Assembly: GCA_005281725.1 (NCBI GenBank)
Contig: SSBO01000009.1
Span: 4,910,163 to 4,974,162, forward strand
Origin: Wuchereria bancrofti
Taxonomy: Eukaryota; Nematoda; Chromadorea; Rhabditida; Onchocercidae
DNA length: 64,000 nucleotides
Direction of reading: 5' to 3'
Program-made: the position numbers and the translations under genes
Shown: piece by piece, positions 11,227 through 25,500 of the stretch
How the letters are laid out: the number at the start of each line of letters is the position of its first letter
How positions within the stretch are numbered: position 1 is the stretch's first letter
Notes under the pieces: generated by a model
Told to the model about the DNA's origin: nothing
The model's input: the letters and a program-made list of their open reading frames with translations, nothing else
Databases searched by the model: none

Positions 11227-13499
11227 AAGTCAATTACCCAAAAAAGGCCGCATCGTACGGTCTAAAAATGAATTAGTTGAAAAGCAGCAATTAAAAAAGA
11301 AAAAACCGAACAAATAATTTCGTTTTGCAATATATGTACAATAATACAACAAAATTCCTCATCGAGACATTGTATAGAAATAATTCAAAATGTTCCTAAT
11401 ACTTCCCTAGACTACTTACTTCTTCACTCAATAACCCATGCTCATTAAAACGATACAGAGCAAAGGATCATGTTTACATGGATTAGGATATGTTTATGTA
11501 AATCAGCAAGTGGTTGCTACATTCAAAGGAAGACTGCAGTTGCACTGTTTACGACCTTTTTACGATCATCGTTTACAACACTCCCGTTTGCCAGAGAACC
11601 GCTATTCAGTCTTAATCTGCATTATTAATCATAAATTAGCGATTCCTGTCATACCTGTTTTTAAGCTGTTGGATGTTCACAATGAATGGATTTAAAAAAA
11701 AAACTATCGCTTAATTTATAAATTTCTATTCAATCTCCAATTCCATTCAAAAAAGTCTTAAACATATTTTCAGCAATCGAAATTTTGCTCTGATTCAGTC
11801 TGATGGAGAAATCGACTTCTTATAACTATATGAAATTAGTTACAGTCAAAAATTTGATAATTTTGTTTACCATAATTTTCTGTAAACCGCAGGTGAGCTG
11901 GTCCCTTTTCTTTGTCTCTCCCACGGATCATAACATACTTCTCTTCAATGGAAAGGGTCATTACCGAAGTACCTTAAGGTCAACCCTAATTTAGAGTTTA
12001 GCGGAATGTATGTCTTTATTTTAGGTATTGTTAAAGTGTGGGGTATGCCATCCACGGCTTAGAGCCATATTTTTTTCTGTTCAAAATCAATAATGCGATG
12101 CGATTCTTTTATTTTCAAGCGCTACATTACCTTAATTACTACCATCCCTTAATTAGTTGTTATCAATGAACTGTGGAAAAATAGATGCGGAAATATGCAA
12201 ATATGCACGCGTAAATATATGAAACTGATGTTTTGCATTCGTTAGAACAGTTGTCCACCCTCTTTTTCTTTTAATTCTATTTGAGTCAAAAGTAAGGAAG
12301 TGAACTTTTTAATGCTATTGTTATCTGTGAAGATTCGATATTATCTACCATGCAAATTTAATTCTTTTTAATTAGTTAAAAAATTACTGATGATTTTTGT
12401 CCTCGTGTGTTCCTCCATTAATTTTACCTACCAATTCCTCAACTTTCCCAGTATGAAAATTATGCTCCATAAGCAACGGGACATCCCTTATAGTATAACG
12501 GGTATTCCTGACAGTTTCACTGATTAGCACAGTCCCTAATATATCAAAAATTCCTGCTAAAAATCATGTGGGAATGAAAAGTTAGCTTTGACCGGAAGGT
12601 GTGAATTACATTGAGTCCTTGTGAGAGGACTCGATAATGAGATACTGTTTTCAGCACTTTTTGTTTCCTGTCTTTTTTTACGATTTCAAATTTCAGTTTT
12701 CACACCGGAATTTAAAAAAAGCTTTTTAATCTTGAAAACACTTTTTTTTCATGATGCTTAATGTATTTTGGTTATTTGCGATTGCAGATGTTTTAGCAGT
12801 TTTTTTCGCTGCCGCCCTGTTATTTGTCTTCAACAGCTCGACGACTTCCTTCCGTCTCAGTAAGAAGTGGTGAATCGAGGAAATATGAAATTAAACTAAA
12901 CTGATCATTAAGCTTTCATGTAATGTTTAATTAAGTCCCACATATGCATCCTTTTCTCCCGGCACAAAAAGCATTTAAAAGCAAAGCATGCATTCTTTCG
13001 GATGTTATGCTTATTTAACGGCGGTACAAAGGCATAACTTATATTTACATAGCGAGCGGTATGAATAATACAAAGCTTATTTTCAAGGGTGTTGCTTGCT
13101 GTTAACACACCATTAAAAAAGTTCTAAACCTTTGTCCGTTTTTTGACCCCTTTTAATTAGATTAGTGCTAATCTGATTGATTTATCCTTTGGAAGCAAAA
13201 TGCTTTTTCGTTGTCGCTAAATCTTTGAACATTACTTGCTATGGAGAGGTCATCCTTATCCAACTGGAAAGCAAATAAGGAACAGATGTGAGCAACAATC
13301 ATTACTTGCCATACAGATGTTAATTCACTTTTGCGCTGAAATCCGTGTAGTTTGTAAGTTATTGCAGAATGAATTCTCTTTCAGTCACTCTTTCATCATC
13401 AATCATTCCTTAATAATAAAAATTTTAGTAAAGTAGTTTCCGATATTTACTTCCAGTCCACAGATTCCGTAGTTTAAAGACAATCTCAACAATTCCTTA
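11227..13499. other. Intergenic region without a convincing gene
   Basis: Short open frames at 11438-11695, 11803-11994 and 12908-13108 have no recognisable domains or supported splice partners. I treat them as chance. No repeats or RNA genes of note were seen. Confidence 0.5.
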
Positions 13500-13735
13500 A
13501 GGATAGCGGTACCATCATCATAAACTTTATCATCAAAAGTTCGGTAAAGCCTTGCATAAGGATTTCCCCTTCGGTCTCTGGTCTACAGAACTATACCATT
13601 CCACACCAACATTCAGTCTGGGGCGGTAACTTATTCATCACCGACCGGGGTAAACATCGAACCATAGCCTGATGGAGCGATGTTACAACCCACCACTCGG
13701 CTATTGGTCACCAACAGCACTACCTCTTTTTTAGC
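13500..13735. ncRNA. GC-rich structured island, non-coding RNA candidate
   Basis: This stretch is clearly richer in G and C than its surroundings and has no sustained open frame. A strong hairpin lies at 13650-13686: GTAAACATCG pairs with CGATGTTAC (one bulged A), and inside it CCAT pairs with ATGG. On the minus strand there is an A-box-like TAGCCGAGTGG near 13700 and, about 30 bases on, a B-box-like GGTTCGAT near 13655, the spacing of a type-2 RNA polymerase III promoter. On the plus strand the island ends in six T's (13727-13732), a polymerase III terminator. A minus transcript would have a TTTT at about 13536-13539. It could be an SRP-type, RNase P/MRP-type or other polymerase III RNA, or a tRNA-derived repeat. 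I could not match it to a family. Confidence 0.4.
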
Positions 13736-14544
13736 ATTTCGATGAAGCGTTCAACTTTTTGCTAAATGAACAAAATTGTTCTCAACAAATCTAGCGACTC
13801 ATATCAAACAAACTTTTAAATCCTCATTAATATTATTTAAAATTAAAGCATTCGCACGAACACATACATTTAAACTCTAGGAATTTTTGATTGTAAATCC
13901 CAAAAATGTCACAAACTTTATAAAAATACACTTATTAATAATTCCAAGATATTTCCAATTTATAAAAAGGATAGAAGGATTATTGGAAGCATGCATTAAA
14001 TCATTCCATTCTTTTTATGATAGTAAATTGAAATTATGCGCGACCATTAACTGTTCAACTAATTTTATAGATATTATAAATGTGTTTTGTCTGCTGAATA
14101 GCATTGCCGGAAACCTGTTCCAATGACTATGAGTTTAGGAAAGTTTTGCCACAAAATTCTTTTGCTAATGATAAGTCAAACAGGACAAATTAAGTAAGAA
14201 GTACCACAGCAAACTTGCATAGAGCTAACAACTCCGTCCCTCCTTCTACTCTTAATCCAACTTGAGATCACATTTTCTCATTATCACTTTACAACTTTAC
14301 TATCAACCATTAAGTGATGTAATTTATTTGAAAAAGTGTGAGAGAATCGTTCCTTCACATGTATTACACTAAACATTAATCGTAGATTTCTTTCATTGTT
14401 AACAATCAAAACGGCAACGTCAAAGCAATCCTACTAAGTACTCAAAAAAGAAACTTCCGTCCTACAATTCCCACTAACAATTTATTCTGCACTTGGCAAC
14501 AAACCCATTCCTTCATCTGGTGGAGCCATTTATACCGCAACATT

Positions 14545-14775
14545 ACATTAACTGAAACGAAACTTTTTAACTCACTAAAATATTGCAGTTTCACAGTCAA
14601 CTTCTATTGGAAATAAAGCACGTGAAAACCAAAACTCAACTACATTTCAATGCCCAGAAATACCTACATAATTAATTCAAGAATGGAAGTTATCAGGGTG
14701 CATAAACACTTCTCCCAGCAATTACTGATTTTTCTACAATACATTAACTGAAACGAAACTTTTTAACTCACTAAA
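14545..14775 (+). repeat. 35-base direct repeat, 196 bases apart
   Basis: A 35-base sequence beginning acattaactgaaacgaaac and ending ctcactaaa occurs without mismatch at 14545-14579 and 14741-14775. The intervening sequence is not repeated. The cause is probably a local duplication or two copies of a short dispersed element. Confidence 0.88.
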
Positions 14776-15036
14776 CTATTTACAATGCATCTCCTACCTA
14801 CCAAAATTAACTAAACACAAAATTGTTAATCGCAGTTTAGTCATTTAAAAGAAAAGTGTAACATATGAACGAATGGTCTTAGAGTGTTTATACTATGGGA
14901 ATTCATGCAACACAATTATTAGTGATTTAAAAATTGAATTCAAACCATTACTGGAAGAGTAGAAAAAAAAATACGAATCGTAGAGGCTTCAAAGTATTCA
15001 TCAAACCTCCACAATGATTATTTAGGACGTCAGAAC

Positions 15037-15060
15037 AAAAAAAAAAAAAAAAAAAAAAAA
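15037..15060 (+). repeat. Poly(A) tract of 24
   Basis: An uninterrupted run of 24 A's. No retroposed gene body is visible upstream on this strand, so I call it a simple homopolymer. Confidence 0.9.
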
Positions 15061-16583
15061 TACGTATTATTTGGAACAATTATATAAAAGTAACAAGTGA
15101 AATGTAAGAAAAAAGAAAAGAATAACCACATGCTTCTAATAGACAACAGTGAAAAAGATATTTACAAGTAAAGCAATTCCTAGAAATGTGGCCAATAAAG
15201 ATAGCTAAAAGTATTGGAAACAAAAAGAAAAATTGAATGCCACAACAAGAACTTTATTTTATGGTTTATATACTTCAAAGCAATATCATGCAAAAGTCTC
15301 AATATCTTTTATTACTCTATTCCATTATCACATCATTTATCAATAATATAACTAAAATAATCAACCTACAGCATTCAATTTTCTTCCATTCAAAGGCATT
15401 TTATAATTGAGAAGACACAAAGTATCAATAGCAAAAAGGCGTTTAAAGAAAGATTGCTTAAAATTAATACAAATAAAAACGTATGCACAATTAAATTCAT
15501 TATTTACATTTTATTTATGGCTAAGAAGTTGGTTTATAAATATTATATCGTTTTTTGGAAATCGATTAATATAAAAATGAAGAGCTCATACCATTCACTC
15601 CCATATATTTTACCGAATTTAATAAATTTTTCTTTAACCACCCGACCCTATAGCTTAGTGATGTCTTGGACCTTTATGACTCTCGAATTTTTTCTATAAG
15701 ATACAATCATGGAAAAATTCCGAGATGGGTCATTACAATGAAAGATAGGTTTGTTTCAGAAATTGGAAAATTTGACAATGCAGAAATAAAACAAATCATA
15801 ATGAAAATAATAAATAAAAAGAAAAAAGAAAATTTTTATAAAAAGAAAAAACCATATGATAGGCACTGTGAGGAAAAGGGAAAAAGTGAAATAAAAGGAT
15901 AGTAATAGTGCTAACATGCACAGTAAAAACCACCCAATTAACAACCATCACAGTTTCAAGAGATCTATTTCAAAACGGTATTTTACGAAAATCGACTTTT
16001 TACTTTAAATTCATAAATCCGAAACTTTGTTTACAGAACTTAAATTTAGTCTCTAAAAGATATCAAACCACCACCAGTTTTTATTATAAACTGAACTAAG
16101 ATTTAAAAAAAAAATCCGCATAAATACCATTTGAAAAATTTGCACGCAACCAATTTAAGTTAAGTTGAGGCACACTGGCTGGAAAACGAACGAGATCCAT
16201 ACAAATAAAATGAACATAAGCAATTAGGTCAAAGTAACATCAAACATGTAACACTGACGTGAATAGTAATGAAATAACAACATAAAACTATAATTTCATG
16301 TGGCAGCATAAAAAGTCACAACATCATTGATCTCCATATAAATAATTAAAAAGATTAAACCACATTTAAACAAATAGTATATTCGATTGTAAGTAAGCAA
16401 TTACTTAGCTAAGCGAGATTATCTAATGCGTAATTCTTTCCAAAATTGTAAGTTTTACCTATTGAATAACCAGTTGTCTTCAGCGCAACGTCATAGTTCT
16501 GTATTTTCCTCACTAATTTAAGCTCAAGAACTGAAAGATAAAAAATGAACATATTATTTGTGCAAGAGATTGAGAAAGGGAAC

Positions 16584-19500
16584 TTATAAATTAGTTTGTA
16601 TATCGGTCACTTTATGAATGATATCTTGCATCTGCCGTCTGGAATTATTATCCGGAGTTACCCGGTGGTTGACGATATTTGATTGTGACTCGTTATTTGT
16701 TTGTTGCGACATCACTTCCGGTATTGATAATTCACCATCAATTTCTTCATAGTAACTACCACCGTCTTCACATAACTGTGTTGGTAAAGATGAATGTTCG
16801 AAACGTTTTGAATGACGTATATCCACCTAGTATGGAGCTCAGTAGAAGATAACAAAAAAAGTAATTTAGCTAATTTCTTCACTAGTTCTGTGTTTTAATG
16901 CAAACAAGAAGAAACTTCAGTGTTTTCTCCAAATTGAAGACTAAAAAAATCAACCTTATTACAGCATCCCATATTTTTTAACGATGGTAGCATCATGTTG
17001 ACAGTAGGTTCGACCGCATAGCGTTCATTATAATCGAAATGTTCACAACCTGGGTGAGCTGCTAACTTTTTTTTACCAGATATCTGTAAATAAAGGAACA
17101 AAATATTTTCAATTTAAATTAATACATCAACAATTTTTGCATTATTGCTACTGTTCATGCAAAGTTCCATGGAGACCAAATTGGTGTAATTTTCATGCTG
17201 CCTTTCTTTTTTTTTTTCATTTTTATTATTAGCATCACCACACAATATTTAACGCCTGGATTTAGACATTCTTCAAATCCTTGTAAGAGTGAAGATTGTT
17301 GAAATAGGAAAAATGAAAATAAATACAAAGATTTAAAACATAAAAAAAAAATCTGTTCAAATTGTCGTTTCTTTTATCTGAACGTACAGTGACAATGAAT
17401 GACCTTACTATGACTTTCTAATGATAAAAAAAAATGCAATTACACATGTCTTTATTTTTATTAATCTAATCCTCCCTACAATTCTATTTTACAGTTTTAT
17501 TAAATTCTGTTTAACAAATTCTTTCCATTTTTATATGAATAATTTATTAAACTACAAAAACTGACTGAATCAGAAGTTCAAATATTGTACGAAGTTCCAA
17601 AAACAAACTCACTGTCTGAATTTTGTTTGTCCCGTCTTGTTCAAAATAACTGATTTCGGCATCCGAGTTTGTGCATATGGACAAACATGGCTTTTGTTCG
17701 GAATATTTTGAAAGTATTCTTGAATTCCGGTCATTCTGGAAGGTTGGATCTAGTGAAGAATTTCTCTTTGCTACTTTCTGTCGGTAAAAAATAATAACAA
17801 TCAACATTAGTGCCAGAATACAACACGAAGAAAGTAATACGAGTAACATGTCCCTGAAGTTCAACTCTCCATTTGAAGTCTGAAATATCGGTGACATAAA
17901 ATTTAGGAGTAAAACAGTGTGGTTATACTTACATAATATGGATGAAACTCTGAATAATTAACAGCTTGTATGTAGATTTAACCGTATTTAAAAATTTTGA
18001 AAATTATTGTTAAATATGTAACTTCAGTACAGAACACCTAAGTTATGGTTATTTGCACTTTTTCAAAATAAATGATAACCTGTTGTTCGTTTTCGATTTT
18101 TACGACAAAAGTTCTGGTGCGATTATAGTGTTGAAGTGGTTGACACTCTGATTGAAGATGTAAACAACTTTCGCCATAGAAACACGGTGGACATAGGCAA
18201 TGAAATCCTTGAAACGAGTCGACACAGGTACCTCCGTTGCTACAAATGCGAGAAAGACTGATACTAATAAGGTAAAACAAACTTGAATTGAGAAAGAAAT
18301 TTAGCGCTCTACTTATAAATAGTATTTAGTGACAAGTTAACATCTTGAATCTAAATCTTCTTTTAATCTTAAAAAAAGCATTAAAGAAAAATCGAGAAAA
18401 TACAAGAGCTTTTTTCTTATAACATGAATGTACCTGCACGAACTACGATGACATCCTATTTCAGCAATTTTACAATTGCTTCCCCTAAATCCGATGCGAC
18501 ATTTACAATAGTATCCTCCACCTTCTACGTCAATACATTGACCACCGTTCATGCAGGGCTCATTTAAACAAGCACTGATCGAATCTTGACATAATGTACC
18601 GCTATATCCATCTGGACATTGGCATTTGTAATTATTCACTTCATCAATGCAACGTCCGCCGTTCATGCATGGATTGAGCTACAAGTACTCCATTTTAAAT
18701 TCAAAATCCATTTCGAATTTGAGCGAAATTTAAGATAAGCAAAAACGCTCGCAAACTCTTGAGTGTTATTGCTCGATTTAGATTTTGAATAATCCTCAAA
18801 GAATTTAAAGCGGAAATAGGAAAGGGGAAACGAGGTACATAACAAAAAACGAGGTAAAAAGAAAAAACGAGAACTAAAACAATTCTTTGAAAGTAGCAAC
18901 CAAGGTGATCAAATCTACCTGTGCACACTCATTGGAGTTTTCCTCACAGTGTCTTCCGGTGAAACCAAGTGGACAAAGACAGTCGTAGTCTTCAGCATCA
19001 TTTTTTTTAATACATTTCCCTCCTGAAGTGCGCATCATATTTAAAAATTAGTCGTTACTAGTAAATGTCCACATCGGTTATTTAAATCATGTTTTGAAGT
19101 GGTTGGCTAAATCAACTTTGCCAAAAAGCGCAACAATGGATTGAATAAGTGGCCTTGAAAGAAAGGAAATTCTATAGTGTCCCCCATAATTCCAATTCAA
19201 AGATGGTAGAAAAAAGTTGAAAATTACTTTAAAAAGGAAAGAAAGTATGATGAGGAAAATAAAGGTAATACTTCGATACGATATCCCCATCAAACCAAGG
19301 TTAATTTGGTCAATATGGCAGCTCAGCATGATTTTTTAATTCAAAAATGAAAACAAAACAGTAGGTTGATAGTATGGGAGGTCCATGTAATGAAGTACTC
19401 TGTCAAATTCTCATCAACCAAACAACATAGAGCACGAATTTTTTTTTAAATTGGAATTTTAGGAAAATTCCACAAATAACAGGTCCAGCAACAAACTTAT

Positions 19501-22500
19501 TTTGTTACTAATTGCTTTTTTAATGTTAAAAGCATGAACATTTACAACAATACACTCTTCCTACACTCAGCAGGCGAACACATCGGAAAACCTTTGTGCA
19601 ACCCAACTAGCACTAGCAAGCGTTCCACCCTGCTGTGACTATAAATACTAACCGACAAATACTATGCTTAACCTGCAACCTGAACTGTATCGCGTATCAC
19701 TGTGATTTGAAAGACAGCAATCTTATGTCAGTCTGTTGCATTTCGTTCATGGTAGGTAGTATTAAACCTAACCATTGGAATGGTTGTTATATTTACCCGT
19801 TAAGATTTTTTTCAAAAAAAAAAATTTCAGAAACCATAGGAATAAATTGACCGTTAAAACAATGGACTTTATCACAAGGGTTGATCTCGATATCGCAGGT
19901 AGTACCAGTCCATCCTTGCAAACAAGTACATAGGAAGGCTCCACCAATTTCCACACAAGTAGCACCATTTTGACAGGGTGAATCTGAACATGAGGTAGCA
20001 GCAACTTGACAGTAGCGACCGGTAAAGCCTTTTGAACAGGTACAAATATAGGTGTTTCCAGGCATATCCTTAAGGTAAAAAATCAAAACAGTATTTAACA
20101 AATAATATTGAAATCCCCAAAAGCAGGCTAACACATAATCAAAATTAATTTCTGCTGTTGTTCAAACAATTGATTCCTGAAATTTATAGATAAAAGTACA
20201 CATACAGTACAAGTAGCCCCATTTAAGCATGGCTGTAGTGAGCAGTTCTGTACACGTGTTTCACAGTCCGTTCCTATATATCCATCTGGACATTCGCATG
20301 TATACTGCCCATGACCTGTATTCCTACATGTCGCATTATTTCTGCACGGATGATGTCGTGTGCAGTAATTCAAATCTATAAAGTACTTCTCTAAAACCAT
20401 AAAATCAACTGTTATTTTGAACTCCATTAAAAGAGCACTAATAGGAAATACTGAGCATATGTTTACAAAATTTTTAAATTGAACACTACTTCCAACACTT
20501 CATGAATATATTTGCTAAATTTAATAATTCAGTTACTAATAGCTAATACTTCAATAATCAAATTCTAAAATGTTTGGTGTGTTTGAAAATTATAAGTTAC
20601 GATTTGAGCTACAGTAAACCTTGAAATACCTTCATTGCAAAAGTGTCCTCCCCAGCCTTCATCACAAATACACTGATTGGGCGTTTTGCAGGTGCCGTGC
20701 TTACAACCCGGATATCTCACACACTGCAAGTATGAGCATTCAACATTAAATATTTCTTGAATTCAGAAAAAATTTAAGTAAGAAAAATCACTTGTGTCTT
20801 TGGATTACATTATTTCTTCTTTTTCTGGAATTCCTACGAAAACCTGTAAAAAACATACTTGATCACAGTTTGGTCCAGTCCATCCAGTTTTACAGCGACA
20901 TAAATCAGGTCGATCGCAGGCACCATTGATGCAATTATCGCAGCGTGCTGAAGCTTGAACATATTGTTTACTGCATTTGAAAATAATTTTCAGTCAAACA
21001 ACCATCAATCTCTTCATTAATCAAAACTGTGGCACTTTCAACCCTTATTTGACTATTACCCTAGTGCGAAACAAGTGAGAACTGATGACATATTTTAATT
21101 CGGTCATAATTCGTCTATTAAAATGGCAAAAAACTTTACTGAGAAAGTTGAAGAATGAAGGGATTTTAATTCGAAGATAAACGGACCCAAGAAAGTTCTT
21201 GCTGTATTAGTTTATTTTTTATTTTTTATTTTTGAAATTATTAGATTAGAAGTAAAAACATTTCTTGATGTTCCAAATTAAGGACTGCATTATTCTTGCT
21301 GTACTAATGATTATACTAGGCTTAGAAAAGTAAAGAAAAATAAACATTGTAATTCAGATTGGCTAAAATATTTCATGAATCAGACTGGAAGAAAAAACAC
21401 AAAGTTTGCAAATCGGAAAACATATGAGGAAGGGTTTTTTATCCGCTTTTGTCTCTCAAACGATTCTGTACTGGCAGTAGTGACCAGTCTTTTTTATTCA
21501 TTTATATAATATTAACCGGCTCGTTTTCCTGATCAGATGAGCAGATGGTCAGAAAAGCTAGAATGAAAAATCAAAGGGAAGAAAGAAACAAATACAATGG
21601 AAGATGGCCTTCGAAGCAATACTAATTGCTAACTATTCACACTACTTGCGTCAAAATTATGTAACACATGCACCTTTAAACCTTAGCTTGTTTTCTACTG
21701 TACTAAAATGACATTTATGAACTAAGAATTTGTTGAAGAACAGCTATTTCTTTTAACTAAATTCCACCTATTTGAATAAATTTTAATATCTTCTAACATT
21801 TGAGATAAACTATTAGCTATTGATAGTTAATTCTATATCACCCTGGCAAATTACTTCGAAAAAAGCAAGAAAATACGATCGCATTAATGATAGCGAGGAT
21901 CTGCTAATCAGAAAAGTACCTCAAATTTCAGATGAAAAAATAAGGTAGTTTAGTACATGACACTGAAAAGCTTTAGTAAAATTCTAAGAACTAATGCTTT
22001 TGCATGAAAGAAAGTAACTTCAATGTTGATACGATCCTCGTTATTTGCTCATTAGTGCAGTTAATAAACAAAAAGAATTATGAGAGGTAATCGAAGAATA
22101 TAATGGTGGGTAAGATACCCTTGAGAGATGCTTCAAATTCAGAAGAGCCAAAAAGAAGTGCGTTTAATTATATTATGCATATCAACAATGATCTACATTC
22201 CTACGAAAGCGAGTAAATAATAGCAATAGCATCCAGTGCAAATGCTTTTGATTCTAATTTGGGTACTGTTTACCAATCAATATTTCGGGTACTGTTTGCC
22301 AAAAACTGGAATAAAACTAAATTCATTGTGAAGCTCAAGCTTGAAAACCAATCCTAAACTTTGTTTATTGTAAAAACAATTAAAACGAAAAGGAATCATT
22401 GCTAACATAAAGTAAGGATGCTGCATTTTGAGATGTGAAACGCAATCTTATGCTATATCATTTTGGTTAGTTAAGGATAGTAGGTATGAGAAGGAATTAT

Positions 22501-25500
22501 ACAAGATGATTTGTCCCTGGGACCTACATAAACGATTTTTTGATTCAAAACCGTTCCTTCCAAATTTCCAAATTTCATCTTCACAGATTTGCAGTAGTGC
22601 AATTTGTAGTAATTTGCACTAGTAAATGAAAGTAATTTACACTATAATAAATAAACTTGTTATGTTATGTCTACTGAATTCATAATTTTACAAGGTAATT
22701 GTGAAACGAACCAATGTCACAGCTTGGTCCTTCCCAGCCAGGTGAACATGCTAATGACCCATTCGATGTACACTGGAAATGACCAACAGTACTAGACATC
22801 GGCTGACAAAATGTAAGACATCGTGGTCCATAATAATCATTAGCACATGTTATCCTGTAAGCGATCCTCATTCGAAAACCATTTGTACCAACAAGCGTTT
22901 CTTCAGTCCAAGTTTTACCCGAAGGTATACTTTCACGTTGAAAGCCATCATGAGACATTAGCTTTTTCAAATCTGGAATTAGAAGCATGAAATTTCAGGA
23001 ATTTGTCCACAAAAGGTCAAGGACTGATTCTAGTCTAAATGGCGTCACAAATTTTATTGTTCACTTAGGTCATTCAGATGCCTTAATGCGACATTAATTT
23101 CTAAGTGTTATTGAGAGCTAATATCATGGACAACTGTATGTTTATCTCTGTACGCACTAATCTCTTAGAAAGTACATAAAGCAAAGGGAAAGGAAATGAA
23201 AATGGAGCGGAGGAGAGAGATAGATGATTAAGATTTGACAACAGAAAAAGAAGTAATGAACCGCAAAGATTCACTGCTGATATAACTAACTGAGCTAAGG
23301 TCATCAAAAAGATGCCGTAATTGATAAAGAGGTGGAAAAGTAGAGACTTAGTAAATTAATCCGGAATAAACAGTTGCACTGCTCACTTCCATAGCTAAAT
23401 AATTTCACACCTTGTTGCTGATTTTCCATATATAAAGCCCAGAGATAAAAGAGTAACTAAAAAACAGAAAGATTTGATAGAAAAATTTTCTAAAAAATCA
23501 TGAAAAAGTAAACGTACTTCCAGTGGTTCTCCATGCTTCCGTTATTAACGTAAACGATTCCTAAAATTAAAACATTCAACATTATGAATTAACATGTTCC
23601 TCGACCATTCATCCATTCTCACTCAAAAGAAAATAAACTAATTTAACCGAATAGTTCCATATAAATCTAAAAGTTGCACTTATTGACCAATCAATTCACC
23701 AAAATAAGCCAACACTTTTGCGGTTTACAGGATTGAGCATACTTTCACACATATAAATACATTAGACACTCTCATAATATATGTAAAACGTTTTCTTCTC
23801 ATGAGACTTATGCAAAGCATATCAGATGTCTGCACCTCCCAGTTTTGTTTTTGCCCGTCATACTATTTCTGCCAAACTTTTGCACCATATAAATGCATTT
23901 TTTAGAAACCCGTGAGAAAGAACCTTGGAAGAGGTTAGTATGATATAGTGATGTTGAAAGGATATAGATGAAGCGTGGAAGAGCAGCAGTTTTTGCTGTC
24001 ACATCCCGCACCCCTCGAAAACCTCATAAAAAGAAGGGAAGCACGAAAAGAACATAATACATGCATAACACCTTACAGCTAACGTGTTGTAATTCCATCT
24101 GAAACAGTAATGGTTATTGGGAAGATATTGTTGTCTCACGCAGTAATGTCAACAATCCATATTTTCTCATAAGAAGAAATTGGAGTATTTCTTAACTCTA
24201 ATTATATTGGTGTCTCATTGGAAGTACCTGTTGCAATGAAACAAATTGCGGCGAAAATTTACTGCATATCCGGTGTATTAAAACAGTTCACAACTGTCAT
24301 CTATTCCAGTCAATTTCCTCGATAACTAATGATCTTCTAATGGTTATAAACCATTTCATTTTTTACACTGTCATCAAATTATTTGCAGTATTTTAAAATT
24401 TTTGATATATGGAAACTGTTGCTTATGAACTTCATGACACTCAAAGATTAAAAGTATGGCAAGTGCACATTTTAGGTTCATGGCATATATTCATGCAGGA
24501 GTAAATGAGATCCTTTTTGAATTTTCACAATAAAAAAAGGTCGCCACCATCAAACGACACCTTCCACTTCAACTTTATGTGATTTACCTCTTCCTTCCCA
24601 TAATTCATGTTGGAGTAATCGATGGGATATCATCTCAAAACTGAATGATGAATGTATCCTTTCACATACTTTAAAAACTTTTTCCCAAAAAAAGACCACT
24701 CAAGCAAAAGGTTTACTTTCAGTGTAGTCGGCACTAAAAAGGAAAAAGGTAAATAAGCACATACTGGCCAACCAAACTGGAACTCAATCTTTGTTCCGTT
24801 ACGTAACCGTTCCGCATCAAGTGTCACTTCACCGAATGTACATTCGCCATTATAACTAATGCGTTTTTCAAAATGCTTCAGACAAATCCTTAATTCAGGA
24901 CGAAACTCTTCTTTCGAGCCAACTGTCAACGAAACCAATCGTATTTCGAACGAACCTGCACAAGAACACTGCAAAAAAAAAAACCCAACAATTGGTTGAC
25001 TCGAAAAGATTTAGGAAATTTCCTGATTTAAAAATCTTTGGGAAAAACAGACACAAATTTTTAGTCGTTTTCCACACAACTGAATAAAGCAATCGCTTCC
25101 TGATCAAAAAAATAAGAAAAGACTTATATTATCAGTGATTATGATTAAACATCCCCTCTTTTGGATCTTTTCGCCTAATCAATGACTCAATGCTTTGTTT
25201 TCGATGTCGTACTTGCATAAGTAATACTTTAAGCAATGGCTATTCTTCTGTATGTTATTTTGCAGGAAATTCTTCTTCGTGCAGTAGGAACGTGTAACAC
25301 GTGAAGAACGTTAGCATGAGAATTAAATGCTTAGTGGACGGTTCAACAAATGAAAAATTTGTTCGTAAACAATGAATGCAGCAGTAAACAATAAAAACGT
25401 GCTAGATTCAATGCATTACAAAAGATGTCAGACAATATCTACGGAAGTCCTCGAGAAATAGCTAATTTAAATGATTGTTAAGCCGACCGAGTGAGTAATT

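Larger units (their letters stand above)
13736..16583. other. Intergenic AT-rich region 3' of the Delta gene
   Basis: No convincing gene is seen. Open frames at 13887-14126, 15454-15699 and 15666-15902 are Lys/Asn/Ile-rich products of AT-rich DNA. The region holds the direct repeat and poly(A) tract listed separately. The end nearest 16583 is the presumed 3' UTR of the Delta gene. Confidence 0.5.

Noticed and set aside
13500..13735. Reading the GC-rich island as a bacterial endosymbiont insertion or protein-coding fragment
   Set aside because: Both strands are broken by stops, no bacterial gene was recognised, and the hairpin and polymerase III-like signals fit an RNA better; a database search would be needed to exclude insertion.
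15454..16099. Overlapping short frames with Lys/Asn/Ile-rich products
   Set aside because: Typical of AT-rich intergenic DNA; no domain, no phase-consistent splicing.
16895..17101. Alternative longer start for the minus frame over the thirteenth Delta exon
   Set aside because: The acceptor at 17084-17085 and phase continuity show it is an internal exon, not a separate gene.
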